DNA of 64,000 nt from Homarus americanus (GCF_018991925.1 NW_024744357.1:4482707-4546706), one strand, 5' to 3'. Shown: positions 1-12,940, numbered from the stretch's first letter. Notes: generated by a model not told the origin, from the sequence alone. Translations and numbers: made by a program.

Positions 1-106
1 CGATGATTTAACCCTTTGACGACGATGATTTAACCCTTTGACGACGATGATTTAACCCTTTGACGACGATGATTTAACCCTTTGACGACGATGATTTTGC
101 CCTTTG
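1..106 (+). repeat. 22-bp minisatellite, locus 1 of 5
   Basis: Four near-perfect 22-bp units sharing the core TTTAACCCTTTGA, then a degenerate fifth. The array is cut by the window edge. The same core recurs near 45350, 46250, 48850 and 62740. Confidence 0.9.
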
Positions 107-505
107 GAAACGAGAACTGCACTGACACTTGTACTTTCATCAACACCGCACGAACTCTGACACCACTTGTACTCAGACCAATTACATTTACCAGTACTCT
201 AACACCACCTGATCTCTGACCCAATAACACGATCCGTACTCTGCCCACCAACACCACACGGACTCTGATCAATAACCCGACCTGTACTCTAGACATGTGA
301 CAACCCATATTAAACAGGACCATATATTTCGTCTATATATTTCTGTACCTTACCTGGTCATGCTTACGAGGAGCGACCAGTGAAGCAGTCTCTCTCTCTC
401 TCTCTCTCTCTAAGTCGACCTCCAGCTAAACTAAACTAACTTAAAACCCAACGAAAGTACTTGGACACAATTAGAGATTCATAAACTTGTGTCTCAGAAT
501 GAAAA

Positions 506-557
<52 letters not shown>

Positions 558-560
558 ATG
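107..560. other. Degenerate repeats and two microsatellites
   Basis: Positions 120-300 hold a poorly conserved tandem phrase around ACTCTGACACCAC. A (TC)n run lies at 389-411 and an (AC)n run at 509-555. I see no supported gene; the open frame on the minus strand across 30-323 is a by-product of the repeats. Confidence 0.6.
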
Positions 561-1234
561 AAGAAAACCCCATACTTTAATTCAGCTTAAAAAAAACCTG
601 CCTCAGCTTCAACAAACCTACACCAGTCAAGTCACGAGGTACAGGTATAATGGATAGGCTAAATGCATCAGAAAATATCCAGAGGCAGGATGAGGCTATC
701 AGGAAGCTGTCGGCTCGGCAGGATATAACAGACAGATGATGCAGCAGTCAGTCATGATAGAGTGAGTATATTTCAGGATAGTTGTCACTGCGATATAAAT
801 CACTGAAACATTTATGATATTTTGGGTAAAGTTAACGATATCGTAAAGTGTGTAAACATGCACACACACGCACACACACACACTACTACTACGACTACTA
901 CTACTACTTTTTTTTCTACTACTACTACTACTACTAATAATAATAATAACAATAAATCAATACCCTCGTCTGTACACATGCAGTTAATTACAATACACTA
1001 ATAACACACTTCATTTACGCTGTGATTTAGACTCACTAGGTTGGGGGATGTTGACCTGACCTGACTTGACCTAACCTGCCCCGACCTGACTTGATCCGAT
1101 CTCCAAGCGGTAGTATCAAACACGTAATTGCAGAAGAACCAAATTTAAAGTTGTTGGGATTTTTTTTTTTGCAATCTTCAACAACTGTTAATAGGAATGG
1201 ACAAACTTGAGTTCTTATTTTCTTTCTCAGCTTC

Positions 1235-1236
<2 letters not shown>
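561..1236. other. Low-complexity intergenic or intronic DNA
   Basis: Contains trinucleotide (ACT)n tracts around 882-948 and degenerate telomere-like CCTGACCTGACC tracts around 1050-1100. No coding signal seen. Confidence 0.6.
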
Positions 1237-1285
<49 letters not shown>

Positions 1286-1332
1286 CATATACTGTACAAT
1301 GTTTTATAGCTGAGGTACTGGCGTTTAATGTA

Positions 1333-1380
<48 letters not shown>
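1237..1380. repeat. (GT)n and (CT)n microsatellite pair
   Basis: (GT)n at about 1237-1283 and (CT)n at about 1336-1380, separated by about 50 unique bases. Both read as repetitive peptides (VCVC, SLSL) that are not genes. Confidence 0.95.
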
Positions 1381-1381
<1 letters not shown>

Positions 1382-1949
1382 ACAAGACGCTGTGATCTGA
1401 GAACTCACTTAATCTGATCAAGGACTTTCACTCAGTTAAGACACACACACACACACACAAAAACGGACACAGGAAAGCTTAATGAACTGCTTTTGACGAA
1501 CACGAAAACCCCTCTCCACCTCCCCTGTAGCTAACGACACGTAAACCTGCTTGGACCACACACACACACACACACACACACACAGATTCTCTTAAATGTT
1601 TATATATGAGGAATTAGATCACGTGAAGTTTAAGCACCCACCACCACCCCCTCCCCACCACACCACAACCACAGGTCCATCCCTAGCCTCCCAACCACCA
1701 CCCTGACACCTCACCCTTATTAACCACCTTTATTAACTAATTTCCTTCATTAATTATACCACACTACACACCTGACTGCCTAATAAATGATAGAACACAC
1801 TGGTTTTTCCTTATAAAATGATGCTAATAATTACTTCCCCGTAAACATTTTTTTTTATATATTGTAATGATAAATTGTAAAAAAAAAATATGCAAATATA
1901 AAACGTAAGTAAGTTTTATTACGTTTCTTTTGTTATCCTATAAAATATT
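1381..1949. other. AT-rich DNA with short (AC)n runs
   Basis: Short (AC)n at 1440-1459 and 1557-1582, oligo-A and oligo-T runs; otherwise unremarkable. Confidence 0.6.
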
Positions 1950-2003
1950 GTATGTATGTATGTATGTATGTATGTATGTATGTATGTATGTATGTATGTA
2001 TGT
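1950..2003. repeat. (TATG)n microsatellite
   Basis: About 13 perfect copies of a tetranucleotide. Confidence 0.95.
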
Positions 2004-2261
2004 GTAAACTGGTCATTAGCACCGCCCCAATAACCCAAGATGCTGCTTAACTTTTCTGATTAGATGCTACGATTTATAGCCTTCAATATCTGGCCACCAA
2101 GGAACTTAACGGGGAGCCTAACCTGACCTGACCTGACCTGACCTACGGGGGACATAAGAACATTTTAATAAGGCTTTTCTGAGGCAGTTCTTTATATAAT
2201 CGATTAATTATTTACCAGGTTAATTGTAAATATAATCGTTAGTTCTAATGCTTAATATTCC

Positions 2262-2319
<58 letters not shown>

Positions 2320-2349
2320 TTATAATTATCATTATTATTATTATTATTT
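2262..2349. repeat. (ATT)n microsatellite
   Basis: Imperfect (ATT)n. (ATT)n is also the tail of the CR1-like LINE family at 55838-57036, but no LINE 3' end is recognisable here. Confidence 0.9.
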
Positions 2350-2807
2350 CAGGATCCCAGACAGTTTTGCTCGCCTTCAGGTCATCTGGATAAAACTTGA
2401 GGACCTTAGTTGGTTGATTCTGAGTAGTTCCTCGACCTCCCACCGGTGACGAGACTTCCTGCTGGTAGCCTCAGAGTGCCTGGCAGGAACGAGACCAGTA
2501 TAATCTCTCATAAAGTCATTTGTTACAAAGTGATTTTGTTTTGTGTTAATGTTAGTAATAGTTGTCTTAGCTGCTTTAATTAGTTATCAGTAGGAAATTA
2601 ATCTTTCAACCGTAATTATCAATAAATTTGTCATTTTTCATCGTATTTCTTCATAATTCTACGGTTGTTTTGTGTATAATTTCTTTTACTTTCGGTGTTG
2701 TAATTTTTTTTTTCTTCTTATTCACGACAAAAGGCTGAAAATTCTCTAACTAGATTTTAATTATGAGTAAAATCTCCTTTTATTGGTCATATTTCTGCCC
2801 ATTTTCA
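2350..2807. other. Unique AT-rich sequence
   Basis: No repeat structure and no supported coding region. Confidence 0.5.
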
Positions 2808-3036
2808 CGTCCGGCTGCAGTATTGCCAACATCCGGCTTCTGCAGTATTAACAACACCCGGCTGCTGCAGTATTACCAACACCCGGCTGCAGCAGTATTA
2901 CCAACACCCAGCTGCAGCAGTATTACCAACACCCGGCTGCAGCAGTATTACCAACACCCAGCTGCAGCAGTATTACCAACACCCGGCTGCAGCAGTATTA
3001 CCAACACCCGGCTGCAGCAGTATTACCAACATCTAA
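2808..3036. repeat. 25-bp minisatellite
   Basis: About nine copies of a 25-bp unit containing GGCTGCAGCAGTATTACCAA. Because 25 is not divisible by three, the open frame has a 25-residue period (75 nt). This is repeat structure, not a gene. Confidence 0.9.
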
Positions 3037-3286
3037 ACTCATGAGCCAGCAGTATCAACAAGTCCTGCCAAAACCAATAAGGTGTGAGGTGAACAGGACA
3101 CTAATATAACGCGACACGGAGTTAGCGAGGCAGCCCAGAGTTCATCCTCAGACCTGTTCCTGCCTTTGTCCGTACCCTGTGTGGCCACCATCCACGGCTG
3201 TGACAGAGATCGAGGCTGGGACAGTAATGTTGGTCAACACTGGTGCTATTGACTCTGCCATTAGACTCTGACGCTCACCCTGCCAT

Positions 3287-3334
<48 letters not shown>

Positions 3335-3717
3335 GACTTTCCACGCTCATGCCATTGAATAATAAACCAAACACAACAGCGGCGTTACGGTTGAGAGATA
3401 ATTACAATAATAAGCCACACTTTACGGTCAAACATTACGGTCAAACATCAACAGAAAAAAAAAAATAACACCAACATTATGAGAAAACTCTGAGACAACT
3501 TTAGCTCATCTATGGTCGCCTGAGAAACATATCACAACACTGTAGCCGATGTTTGCATGAGAGACAGAATGAGAAATTAAGAGAGACCAAATGAGGAAGA
3601 AATTATAGAGATAAACGGAGAGAATAAAAAAAATCAGATCGATGGTTCTTAGGTGAATTATTACTGTGTGATTTTCTCTACTTGGGATTGACTGACTGTT
3701 GGTGAGTCACTGATTGT
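3037..3717. other. Unique sequence around an (AG)n run
   Basis: A moderately GC-rich stretch (3060-3285), then (AG)n at 3287-3332, then unique AT-rich DNA. No exon with convincing splice sites found. Confidence 0.6.
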
Positions 3718-4368
3718 ATGAGTACTTTCCACACGAGGCTATTAATAACACGAGTACTTTCCACACGAGGCTATTAATAACATGAGTACTTCCCACACGA
3801 GGCTATTAATAACACGAGTACTTCCCACACGAGGCTATTAATAACACGAGTACTTCCCACACGAGGCTATTAATAACACGAGTACTTTCCACACGAGGCT
3901 ATTAATAACACGAGTACTTCCCACACGAGGCTATTAATAACACAAGTACTTCCCACACGAGGCTATTAATAACACGAGTACTTTCCACACTATTAATAAC
4001 ACGAGTACTTTCCACACGAGGCTATTAATAACATAAGTACTTCCCACACGAGGCTATTAATAACATGAGTACTTTCCACACGAGGCTATTAATAACATGA
4101 GTACTTTCCACACGAGGCTATTAATAACACAAGTACTTCCCACACGAGGCTATTAATAACACGAGTACTTCCCACACGAGGCTATTAATAACACAAGTAC
4201 TTCCCACACGAGGCTATTAATAACACGAGTACTTCCCACACGAGGCTATTAATAACACGAGTACTTCCCACACGAGGCTATTAATAACACGAGTACTTCC
4301 CACACGAGGCTATTAATAACACAAGTACTTCCCACACGAGGCTATTAATAACACGAGTACTTCCCAAA
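3718..4368. repeat. 32-bp minisatellite
   Basis: About twenty head-to-tail copies of a 32-bp unit built around GAGTACTTCCCACACGAGGC and CTATTAATAACA. Variation is mainly C/T in ACTT[T/C]CC and C/A or C/T in AACA[C/T]GAG. One copy near 3990 lacks CGAGGC. Confidence 0.95.
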
Positions 4369-4467
4369 CAGGAGTACTTTAACCTGACGTTGTGGGGCTT
4401 ATCGGGTTTAATATGACCGCAGTGTTGCACATTTCATCACTTTAATGTAGGATTAACGTTGACACAG

Positions 4468-4531
4468 TGACACCAACGTGAGTAGTGACGTCAAGTACAT
4501 CAAGAGGCTACAGTCTTTTGATGATGGTCGA
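4468..4531 (+). CDS. Candidate internal exon (low confidence)
   Basis: A 64-nt island runs from an AG at 4466-4467 to a consensus donor GTGAGT at 4532. In the frame ending on a full codon it reads DTNVSSDVKYIKRL then QSFDDGR, a balanced, protein-like composition unlike the surrounding repeats. The same frame has a TGA just upstream, so a splice acceptor there would be needed. The polypyrimidine tract is weak. The family is not recognised; it could be chance. Inference from composition and splice motifs only. Confidence 0.28.
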
Positions 4532-4562
4532 GTGAGTTTCAATATTTTAAATATCTTAAATG

Positions 4563-4563
4563 T

Positions 4564-4599
<36 letters not shown>
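4563..4599. repeat. (GT)n microsatellite
   Basis: Perfect (GT)n run of about 36 nt. Confidence 0.95.
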
Positions 4600-4735
4600 G
4601 TGCTGTCAGAGAATATGGTTGTTGGCCAGCCAGGGTTGCCAAAAACAGGCGAGCAAATAATGAAAAGCAAATAGTTATATTTGTCACCAAAAATATAAAA
4701 TTTGTATTTATATGATTTATATGTTGAGAAAAAAG

Positions 4736-6330
<1,595 letters not shown>

Positions 6331-6336
6331 GTTTTT

Positions 6337-6337
<1 letters not shown>

Positions 6338-6390
<53 letters not shown>
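6338..6390. repeat. (GT)n microsatellite at LINE 3' edge
   Basis: (GT)n directly follows the 3' tail (TTATGTTCC) of LINE copy A. Confidence 0.95.
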
Positions 6391-6391
<1 letters not shown>

Positions 6392-6681
6392 TTGACCACT
6401 GACCGCTCCCTTCCCCCACAGGTCATGTTAACAGTATTGCCAGGCAGATAATCTTGATATAAAACAATAAACTCGACATAAAATAGAAAGTTTAGCACAC
6501 AGGTGGCAGCAGTCAGGTAAGAAAGAGGTGGCTGGCCATTGTGGTGAGGCAGAAGCGGGTCACTCGCCCACAAAGGTCACAATAGCCACTGCTGCCACAC
6601 TGTAATAAGGTACTACCACAATGGCTATTCAAGAACGGCCAACGCGATCTAATAAATATCCTCGACCATTGTGGAAACGTT

Positions 6682-6740
<59 letters not shown>

Positions 6741-7475
6741 CCTGAGGTAAGAGAGGCAGTATTTATCATCCTCAACACAGTATATCATCCCTTTAAGAAA
6801 AAATAATTTTATCATCCCGCTTCATTCTGTAAACTTGACAGAGGCGTTTATGTGTCGTGTAAATATGTATTGTGATCTAGAGTCGAGCTGAGCACATCTT
6901 TAAACTGTTTACCAGAGACCCACAGTTTGGTTATGGCTTTAGATAAAATATTTGTCCTTATTGTTGAGCGAGAAAGAACACTATTTTCCTGGTTGGTGTA
7001 AAAACAAGGGTTAAATGATACAGTGATGAGACGTGATAGAGTATTCCGTTGTGCCGTACACCTATCAAGAGAGACTGGGATTGGTGTTGTTGTAATTGTC
7101 TGAGTGGTATTTTGTCCGGTTGTGTTTTACTGGGGTATTTTGTCTGTTGGTATCTTGTTCTGGGGCATTTTGTCAGGGGGTATTATTGTAATAGCCTCTG
7201 TCAATATATTAGCAGTAGTGATTAAATTATATAAGTGTGGGCTGTTTACATATAGTAATTTTATAACTAACACAAGTTTAATTGTTATGTAATCAACTAC
7301 AAAGTAACTACAAGAGTTACAAGGTACCAGTTGGAGGGAACACCAGCTAGTACAAGGTGACTAGTAGATGTGAACACCAGCTAGTACAAGGTGACTGGTA
7401 GATGGGATTACCTGACAATCCACAACTAGTGCATATGTGGCAGCGATGGGATACCCAGGTGAATCCAGGTAAAAA
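6391..7475. other. Unique DNA with one (AC)n run
   Basis: (AC)n at about 6685-6738. The rest (6740-7440) is unique, with a short duplication at 7330-7400 (ACACCAGCTAGTACAAGGTG twice). No supported gene. Confidence 0.6.
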
Positions 7476-7716
7476 AGTCACAGGGAAAAAAAGTCACAGG
7501 AAAAAAGTCACAGGAAAAAAGTCACAGGAAAAAAAGTCACAGGAAAAAAAGAAAAGTTAACTATCGAATTCTCACATTTTTTAAGGTTAATATGTCAATC
7601 AGTTTCAGTAACCTAACCTAACCTAACCTAACCTTTATTACCGGCCACCATAAATTAATTGTGACTTTTTTTCCTGTGACTTTTTTTCCTGTGACTTTTT
7701 TTCCTGTGACTTTATT
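7476..7716. repeat. Inverted pair of minisatellites around AACCT repeats
   Basis: Left arm (7478-7552) is about five copies of GTCACAGGAAAAAA. The right arm (7661-7716) is about four copies of its complement, TTTTTTCCTGTGAC. Between them lie (AACCT)n at 7609-7633 and TTTATTACCGGCCACC at 7634, which recurs at 7711. The arms could form a long hairpin with an approximately 110-nt loop. Confidence 0.88.
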
Positions 7717-7962
7717 ACCGGCCACCTACGAGACACACCAGGAACATAAACTAATTTTACGAAAAGCAGACGACCCGCATCATCAAAATCTAATCTAACC
7801 AAACTAGATCAACTAATTCTAACTATATTGACCTTACCCCTCCCCCCTACCCTCAAAATAATGGTTTTAAGACAGTTAAATCAAGTATTTGGTTAGGTTA
7901 AATTGGTCAGAAAGTTTGGCTTGAATAAATAATAGTTTAGCAATGTAGTGTCTCGGTGAGTC

Positions 7963-8037
<75 letters not shown>

Positions 8038-8314
8038 CGCATAATGAGCTTAGCCTCAGTTTATTAAAATGCTTGACGCTATAAAAAGTTAGTTTGTTAT
8101 CTAGTTAACTTTTAATGACTTGGCGGTGTGTGTGTGGTGTGTTCATGCGGGAGGTGTTGGCACTTTTAACCCATAAAGAGGGAGGTTAGGAGAGGGTGGG
8201 TAGGGTAGGATAGGGGAAGGGGAAGGGGAGGGGAGGGGAAGGGGTAGAGGAGGGGAAGGGGGAGGGGAAGGGGAGGCGGAGGGGAAGGAGGGGTGATTAA
8301 GTGAGAGTGAGGGA

Positions 8315-8316
<2 letters not shown>
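7717..8316. other. Unique DNA, (AC)n and a purine tract
   Basis: (AC)n at 7966-8033 and a G/A-only tract at about 8180-8290 (GGGGAAGGGGAGG style). No gene seen. Confidence 0.7.
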
Positions 8317-8347
<31 letters not shown>

Positions 8348-8383
8348 TGTATGTATGTATGTATGTATGTATGTATGTATGTA
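8317..8383. repeat. (ATGT)n microsatellite
   Basis: About 16 perfect tetranucleotide copies. Confidence 0.95.
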
Positions 8384-8652
8384 TAAGCACACCACACGCA
8401 GGCCTAAATCACCTCATCACACAAGAGGTAACAACACAACCTTTGCAATACAACCGCTGCAATGGCTAGCCTTCAAAACGACATCGTGCAATACTCTAAA
8501 ACAAGGAAGCAACAGGGCGCTAACAGGTAGCACAACGGGATCTAGATCTCTGTTGGGTTATTTCCGTTTATATAACTGAAGAGAAATTTGTCAAATACAT
8601 TTTCTGAGGGTTTTGGTTGTGAGTTATTTAGGACAAAAGTTGGGTTGATTTT

Positions 8653-8740
<88 letters not shown>

Positions 8741-9121
8741 CCAGTTAATATCAAATTGCTACATTTAAAACACTAACAATACCGTTCCTCGCCAAGACAA
8801 TAACTAACAACACTTCACACTCTTTGTAACATCTGTCCGGCAAATTACAGCTCCGCACTACACCATGAATAGGTTTTGATATATGCAAAGTAATATCTAA
8901 ATTGAATATGAAAATAGGGAAAGCAAATTCACTATATATATGCACGACAGGTGGACAGGTGTGTCAGTAATGATCAGTACAACAGGTGAGGTGACGCTAC
9001 TCGACAGAACATAAATATAATAGTCTCCCTATATATCTATCTAATTCCCTCTCTCAATTCAAGATATACTGAAGACACCTTTAATTATCCGCGGAAGATC
9101 TACATTAAACTAAACACACTA
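8384..9121. other. Unique DNA with an 80-nt (AG)n
   Basis: (AG)n at about 8659-8738; flanks are unique and AT-rich with no supported coding region. Confidence 0.6.
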
Positions 9122-9184
9122 AGGCGGAATCGAACTCTGGCATCATAGTTTGAGAGGTGAGTATAGTTGCCACTGCGCCATCCA
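9122..9184 (-). repeat. tRNA-like SINE head (minus)
   Basis: Read on the minus strand it has an A-box-like TGGCGCAGTGGC and, about 37 nt on, a B-box-like AGTTCGATTCC, the RNA polymerase III internal promoter layout. The anticodon and T stems pair poorly, so a working tRNA gene is unlikely. A SINE head or tRNA relic is the better reading. Confidence 0.45.
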
Positions 9185-9310
9185 TCACGTGATGAGGGGA
9201 TCCATTATCGAGTACCTGAGCTTATTTATGACTTAGGAGGAACTCTATTGTGTTTGTGATTTATAACTGTTTAAAGTAGCCGTGAGAGGCGTGGTTCTGT
9301 GTGCGTGTGT

Positions 9311-9650
9311 AATGGTCAACATGCTCGCCTAGCAAGCGAGCGGACCCGGGTTCGATCCCGGGTCGGGTGAAACTATGGGCAAGTTTCTTTACGCCATTTG
9401 CCTCTGTCTACCCAGCAGTAATTGGGGACCTGGATGTTAATCGATTTTCGGATCGTGTTTCAGGGTAATGGTTAGCCAGTGCAGTTGTCGAGTTGTCCGA
9501 TCTTCTCGGACTATTCCATGACACTGGGTCATGCAACTCGTTAACTCAGGGTGTGGTTGTTGTGTTGGTGACAGCTTCTACACCTTAACAAACTCACGCC
9601 TCGGTGGCTCTAGGGCCGGCCATCCTCGTTACACGGGGGCAACCATTATT
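9311..9650 (+). mobile_element. tRNA-derived SINE, copy 1
   Basis: The head has an anticodon arm GCTCGC-CTAGCAA-GCGAGC (anticodon AGC, alanine-like) and a T arm CCCGGGTTCGATCCCGGG with a perfect B box. It continues into a body (AAACTATGGGCAAGTTTCTT..., CAGTAATTGGGGACCTGGAT) found again at 27851-28081. The tail (GACAGCTTCTAC, GTTACACGGGGGCAACC) ends in (ATT)n at about 9643 and is shared with 50696-50800. Three partial copies support a real SINE family. The family name is not known to me. Confidence 0.85.
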
Positions 9651-10374
9651 ATTATTAACGGTACTACCTTCTCTAATGTTATCCACTTCCAGTACCTTGG
9701 CTCCCCAAATGTCCACCATTGATGAAGTGATTCAACATCGGATCACATGTGCATCTCAAGCCTTTGGCAGACTCCGTACGCGTGTCTTCAGCTGTAGGGA
9801 GCTGAAATTATCTACAAAGCTGCACGTATATCGAGCAGTGGTCCTCCCCACCCTGCTATATGGCAGGGAGACATGAGTCACATACAGGAGGCACCTCAAG
9901 GCACTTGAAAACTTTCACCAACTTAGTCTACGTTCCATCCTCCGAGTTCGCTGGGAAGACAAGAGAACAAATGCCAGTATTTTTGCTGACACCAACTGTA
10001 GGAGCATCGAGGCTACCATTATCCATGAATAACTACACTGGACTGGCCATGTTACCCGCATGGACGACAGTAGATCGCCAAAGCTACTACTTTACAGTCA
10101 CCTAACGAATAGTAAACGTAACGCTGGCTGGCAACTGAAAAGGTGTAAGGATAGTCTTAAGACAAACCTGAAAAGTACCAAATCGACCCCCTCACCTGGG
10201 AGACGATTACTCCACACCGTAACTTGGAGGAGCACCACACAAGAAGGTGTCATCACTTAAGAGTTAGCCCGACTGCAAACCGAGGCAGACAAGCGCCAAG
10301 ACGCTGCCGCTGCCCTCCGCACTCCAGATGTACAAACAAATGTACAACATCTGTGAACGACTCTGCCAGTCCCG
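9651..10374 (+). mobile_element. RTE-type LINE fragment, copy 1
   Basis: Encodes the C-terminal part of an RTE-like reverse transcriptase. One frame shows FQYLGS, then HRITCASQAFGRLRTRV, VYRAVVLPTLLYG, then (after a TGA replacing the usual tryptophan of ETW near 9873) WEDKRTNASIFA, and (after a TAA near 10030) GHVTRMDDSRSPKLLLYSHL. Two in-frame stops and no frameshift up to about 10100. It ends inside the C-terminal Cys/His motif, where CCAGTCCCGT meets a (GT)n run. The intact 3' part is visible in copy 2 (24290-24712). Confidence 0.85.
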
Positions 10375-10379
10375 TGTGT

Positions 10380-10453
<74 letters not shown>
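10375..10453. repeat. (GT)n microsatellite
   Basis: About 79 nt of nearly perfect (GT)n starting within the RTE element's CCCGT. It produces long open frames in several phases that are not genes. Confidence 0.95.
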
Positions 10454-10455
<2 letters not shown>

Positions 10456-10804
10456 AACAAACTGTAAGTCTTCAGAAGGAGAACAACAGAGTACAACACC
10501 CAGCCAGGAGCAGTAAACTCCGTGTATACATTCTTAACCTGAGTGTGTAACAAAAAGTATGTGAGCTCCTCCTCCTCCTCCCACCTCCAGTCGACAACAA
10601 CAAGACTCTCAGAACCATCTTAGTCTCCTGTATTTACCACGACAAATTAATGTGCTTTGTCTTAGAGTCACTACCACGCCTGAGTTCCCTCGTTATCCAC
10701 ACAATGCCTCTCGAGAATCCGTGTGTGTGTGAGGCGAGTAAAGTGTACCTTGTGGATATCTCAATGAATGTCGCGCGTTGTTTAAGGTATAACGCTGCTG
10801 TGAC
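10454..10804. other. Unique sequence, no supported gene
   Basis: Moderate GC, a (CTC)n patch near 10566. No exon boundaries that I would defend. Confidence 0.5.
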
Positions 10805-10810
10805 TTGTGG

Positions 10811-11022
10811 GAGGAGGGAAAGGAAGGGAAAGGAAGGAAGGAAGGAAGGAAGGAAGGAAGGAAGGAAGGAAGGAAGGAAGGAAGGAAGGAAGGAAGGAAG
10901 GAAGGGAAGGAAGGAAGGGGAAGGGAAGGAAGGAAGGGAAGGAAGGAAGGAAGGAAGGAAGAAAGGAAGGAAGGAAGGAAGGAAGGAAGGAAGGAAGGAA
11001 GGAAGGAAGGAAGGAAGGAAGG
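10811..11022. repeat. (AAGG)n microsatellite
   Basis: About 210 nt of GGAA repeats with a few AAGGG interruptions. All three phases are open (KEGRKEGR), an artefact. Confidence 0.95.
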
Positions 11023-11412
11023 GAAGGAGAGTACGTATCCCAGTTTGTAGTTAAGATACTGTATAATTAGGACTCACTACAAGAGAACCTGGAAATATTT
11101 CAACATCATATACTGTGTTTATCCTTGTAATGATAACTACAATGGTCCCCCACACACACACACACATGTAATGATTGATTATGAGAACACAGCTTACAGC
11201 CCAGAGAATTACAACACATACAACAGTGAGTGCTACAGGCCTCGTGTCACCCTCACATACCAGGTTGACCAGAGGACCTGACCCCGGCCTAAGAAACTTG
11301 AGTAACCCTACGATGATATAATCCGTGTTAAGGAAACCACCGCCAAGACACACCCGGGCATGATCACTCACCTGGGCAAACACAGTTGTCCAGATCTAAC
11401 CAGTTTAGTGCT

Positions 11413-11485
11413 GATTGGCGGAGGTCAAACGCCGGCTGTTCCCCCCCATATAAAGGCCCTGCAGTCCGGTCCACGGAGGATTATT
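11413..11485 (+). promoter_or_regulatory. Candidate RNA polymerase II core promoter
   Basis: An inverted CCAAT element (ATTGG, about 11414-11418) lies about 35 bp upstream of a TATA box, TATAAAG at 11449-11455, in a GC-rich setting. A start site about 30 bp downstream would fall near 11475-11485. A pyrimidine-rich leader follows, then an ATG and splice donor (next entry). No canonical TCAGT initiator at the expected distance. Inference from motif order. Confidence 0.45.
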
Positions 11486-11648
11486 CTCGTTACTCTCATC
11501 ATTCTCATCCGACTCATCTCTCTTCCGTTCAGTCGTCATTCTGTTCATTCACACAGAGTCACGCTCGTCCTCTCCCCAGGTCGGAGGGACTTCAGACCAG
11601 ACCCCCAGCGTCACCAGCAAACAGAGTCTCCCATAGAGCAGCCCAGCC

Positions 11649-11708
11649 ATGACCCGCTGGGCCTCCGTCAGGTTACACGTGAGCTCTTGGGATGAGGCGA
11701 TCCCTAGG
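11649..11708 (+). CDS. Candidate first coding exon
   Basis: ATG at 11649 has G at -3 and sits about 170 nt after the predicted start site. Twenty codons (MTRWASVRLHVSSWDEAIPR) run to a strong donor, CCTAGG followed by GTGAGT at 11709. Splicing would leave phase 0. The leader 11486-11648 is pyrimidine-rich and otherwise repeat-free. The protein is not recognised and no downstream exon was identified. The promoter, leader, ATG and donor in order are the evidence. Confidence 0.4.
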
Positions 11709-12002
11709 GTGAGTTACCTACTGTGGGAAGTGTATTCATTTCATGGTTGCGTCCGAGACAGTGTCGAGTAACGTAAAACATAATGTGCTAGTAACTCTGA
11801 TATAATATTGATATTAATGTGTCCATGTCATTGAGTGGAATAACAAATAGTTGTATCGCAGTGGTGTTTTAAAGTTGTCCCTGTTCAAGATAAATAAGTG
11901 TAAATAACTAACACAGCCACGCTACCAAACTTCCTCTTTACATTCCTCTTACTATAAATAGTCTACCTAAATGTAATAAACCTTCTATACAGTTTTGACT
12001 TG
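11709..12002. other. Unique AT-rich DNA (possible first intron)
   Basis: Starts with the donor GTGAGTTACC. No repeats until the (AC)n run at 12003. Confidence 0.4.
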
Positions 12003-12016
12003 TTACACACACGCAC

Positions 12017-12080
<64 letters not shown>
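12003..12080. repeat. (AC)n microsatellite
   Basis: Begins with ACACGC interruptions and then perfect (AC)n. Confidence 0.95.
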
Positions 12081-12083
<3 letters not shown>

Positions 12084-12439
12084 ACATACTTGACCACGAA
12101 GGGTCAAGACGTACTTGGGGCTCCTCTCGAGCAGCCAGATCAACTGTTAAGTTGGCTCCATACCAACTCCCTCCCCTGAACCCTCCCACCAGAATATCAA
12201 CAAGTTCTCGCCAGAAGTTACAATTTCATTTAGGAAAGGAACGGAACCCGTGTTAAAAAAGAGGTGAACAGTGGTGAACAGTGCTAAGTCAGTGAGAACA
12301 ACTCAACAGTAACAGTCGTACCCAAGTTAACCTTCACACAGTGAGTCCCAGGTACCCAGTGATAACGGACCGTGAGACCAGAAGACATGTGTAATCCGTC
12401 TACGATAGGAAGGCCTAAGACCAAACCTCACCATATAAC

Positions 12440-12940
12440 AACTGAGGGAATACTACACCACGTCAGGCCCCCATAACACCACTCTGTGAGGAATTACTAC
12501 ACCACGTCAGGCCCCCATATAACACCATCCGTGAGGGAGTTACTACACCACGGAGGCCCCTCATAACACCATCTGTGAGGAATACTACACCACGTCAGGC
12601 CCTCATAACACCATCTGTGAGAATATTACTACCACGTCAGGCCCTCATAACACCATCATCAGGGAGTTACTACACCATGAGGCCCCTCATAACACCATCT
12701 GTGAGGTACTACACCACGTGAGGTTCCTTATAACAACCATCTGTGAGGTAATTATTACACCACGTGAGGTCCCTCATAACACCATCTGTGAGATAATTAT
12801 TACACCACGTGAGGTGCCTCATAACACCATCTGTGAGGTAATTATTACACCACGTGAGGTCCTCATAACACCATCTGGGAACTACTACACCACGTGGTTC
12901 CCTCCTAACACCATCTGGGAGGGAGTTACTACACTACGAG
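12440..12940. repeat. About 45-bp degenerate minisatellite
   Basis: About eleven copies containing ACTACACCACGT, AGGCCCC and CATAACACCATCTGTGAGG. Unit length drifts between roughly 40 and 48 bp through small indels, so this is an old array. The short ORF across 12718-13002 is a by-product. Confidence 0.85.

Noticed and set aside
3718..4368. CRISPR-like regularly spaced array
   Set aside because: Units are contiguous tandem copies with no unique spacers. Same for the 31/32-bp arrays at 18652, 20390, 22225 and 27325.
9311..9385. Functional tRNA-Ala gene
   Set aside because: It continues into a body shared with 27851 and lacks a closed acceptor stem, so it is a SINE head.
10811..11022. Basic KEGR-repeat proteins in three phases
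   Set aside because: All arise from (AAGG)n; the same pattern in every frame shows it is not coding.
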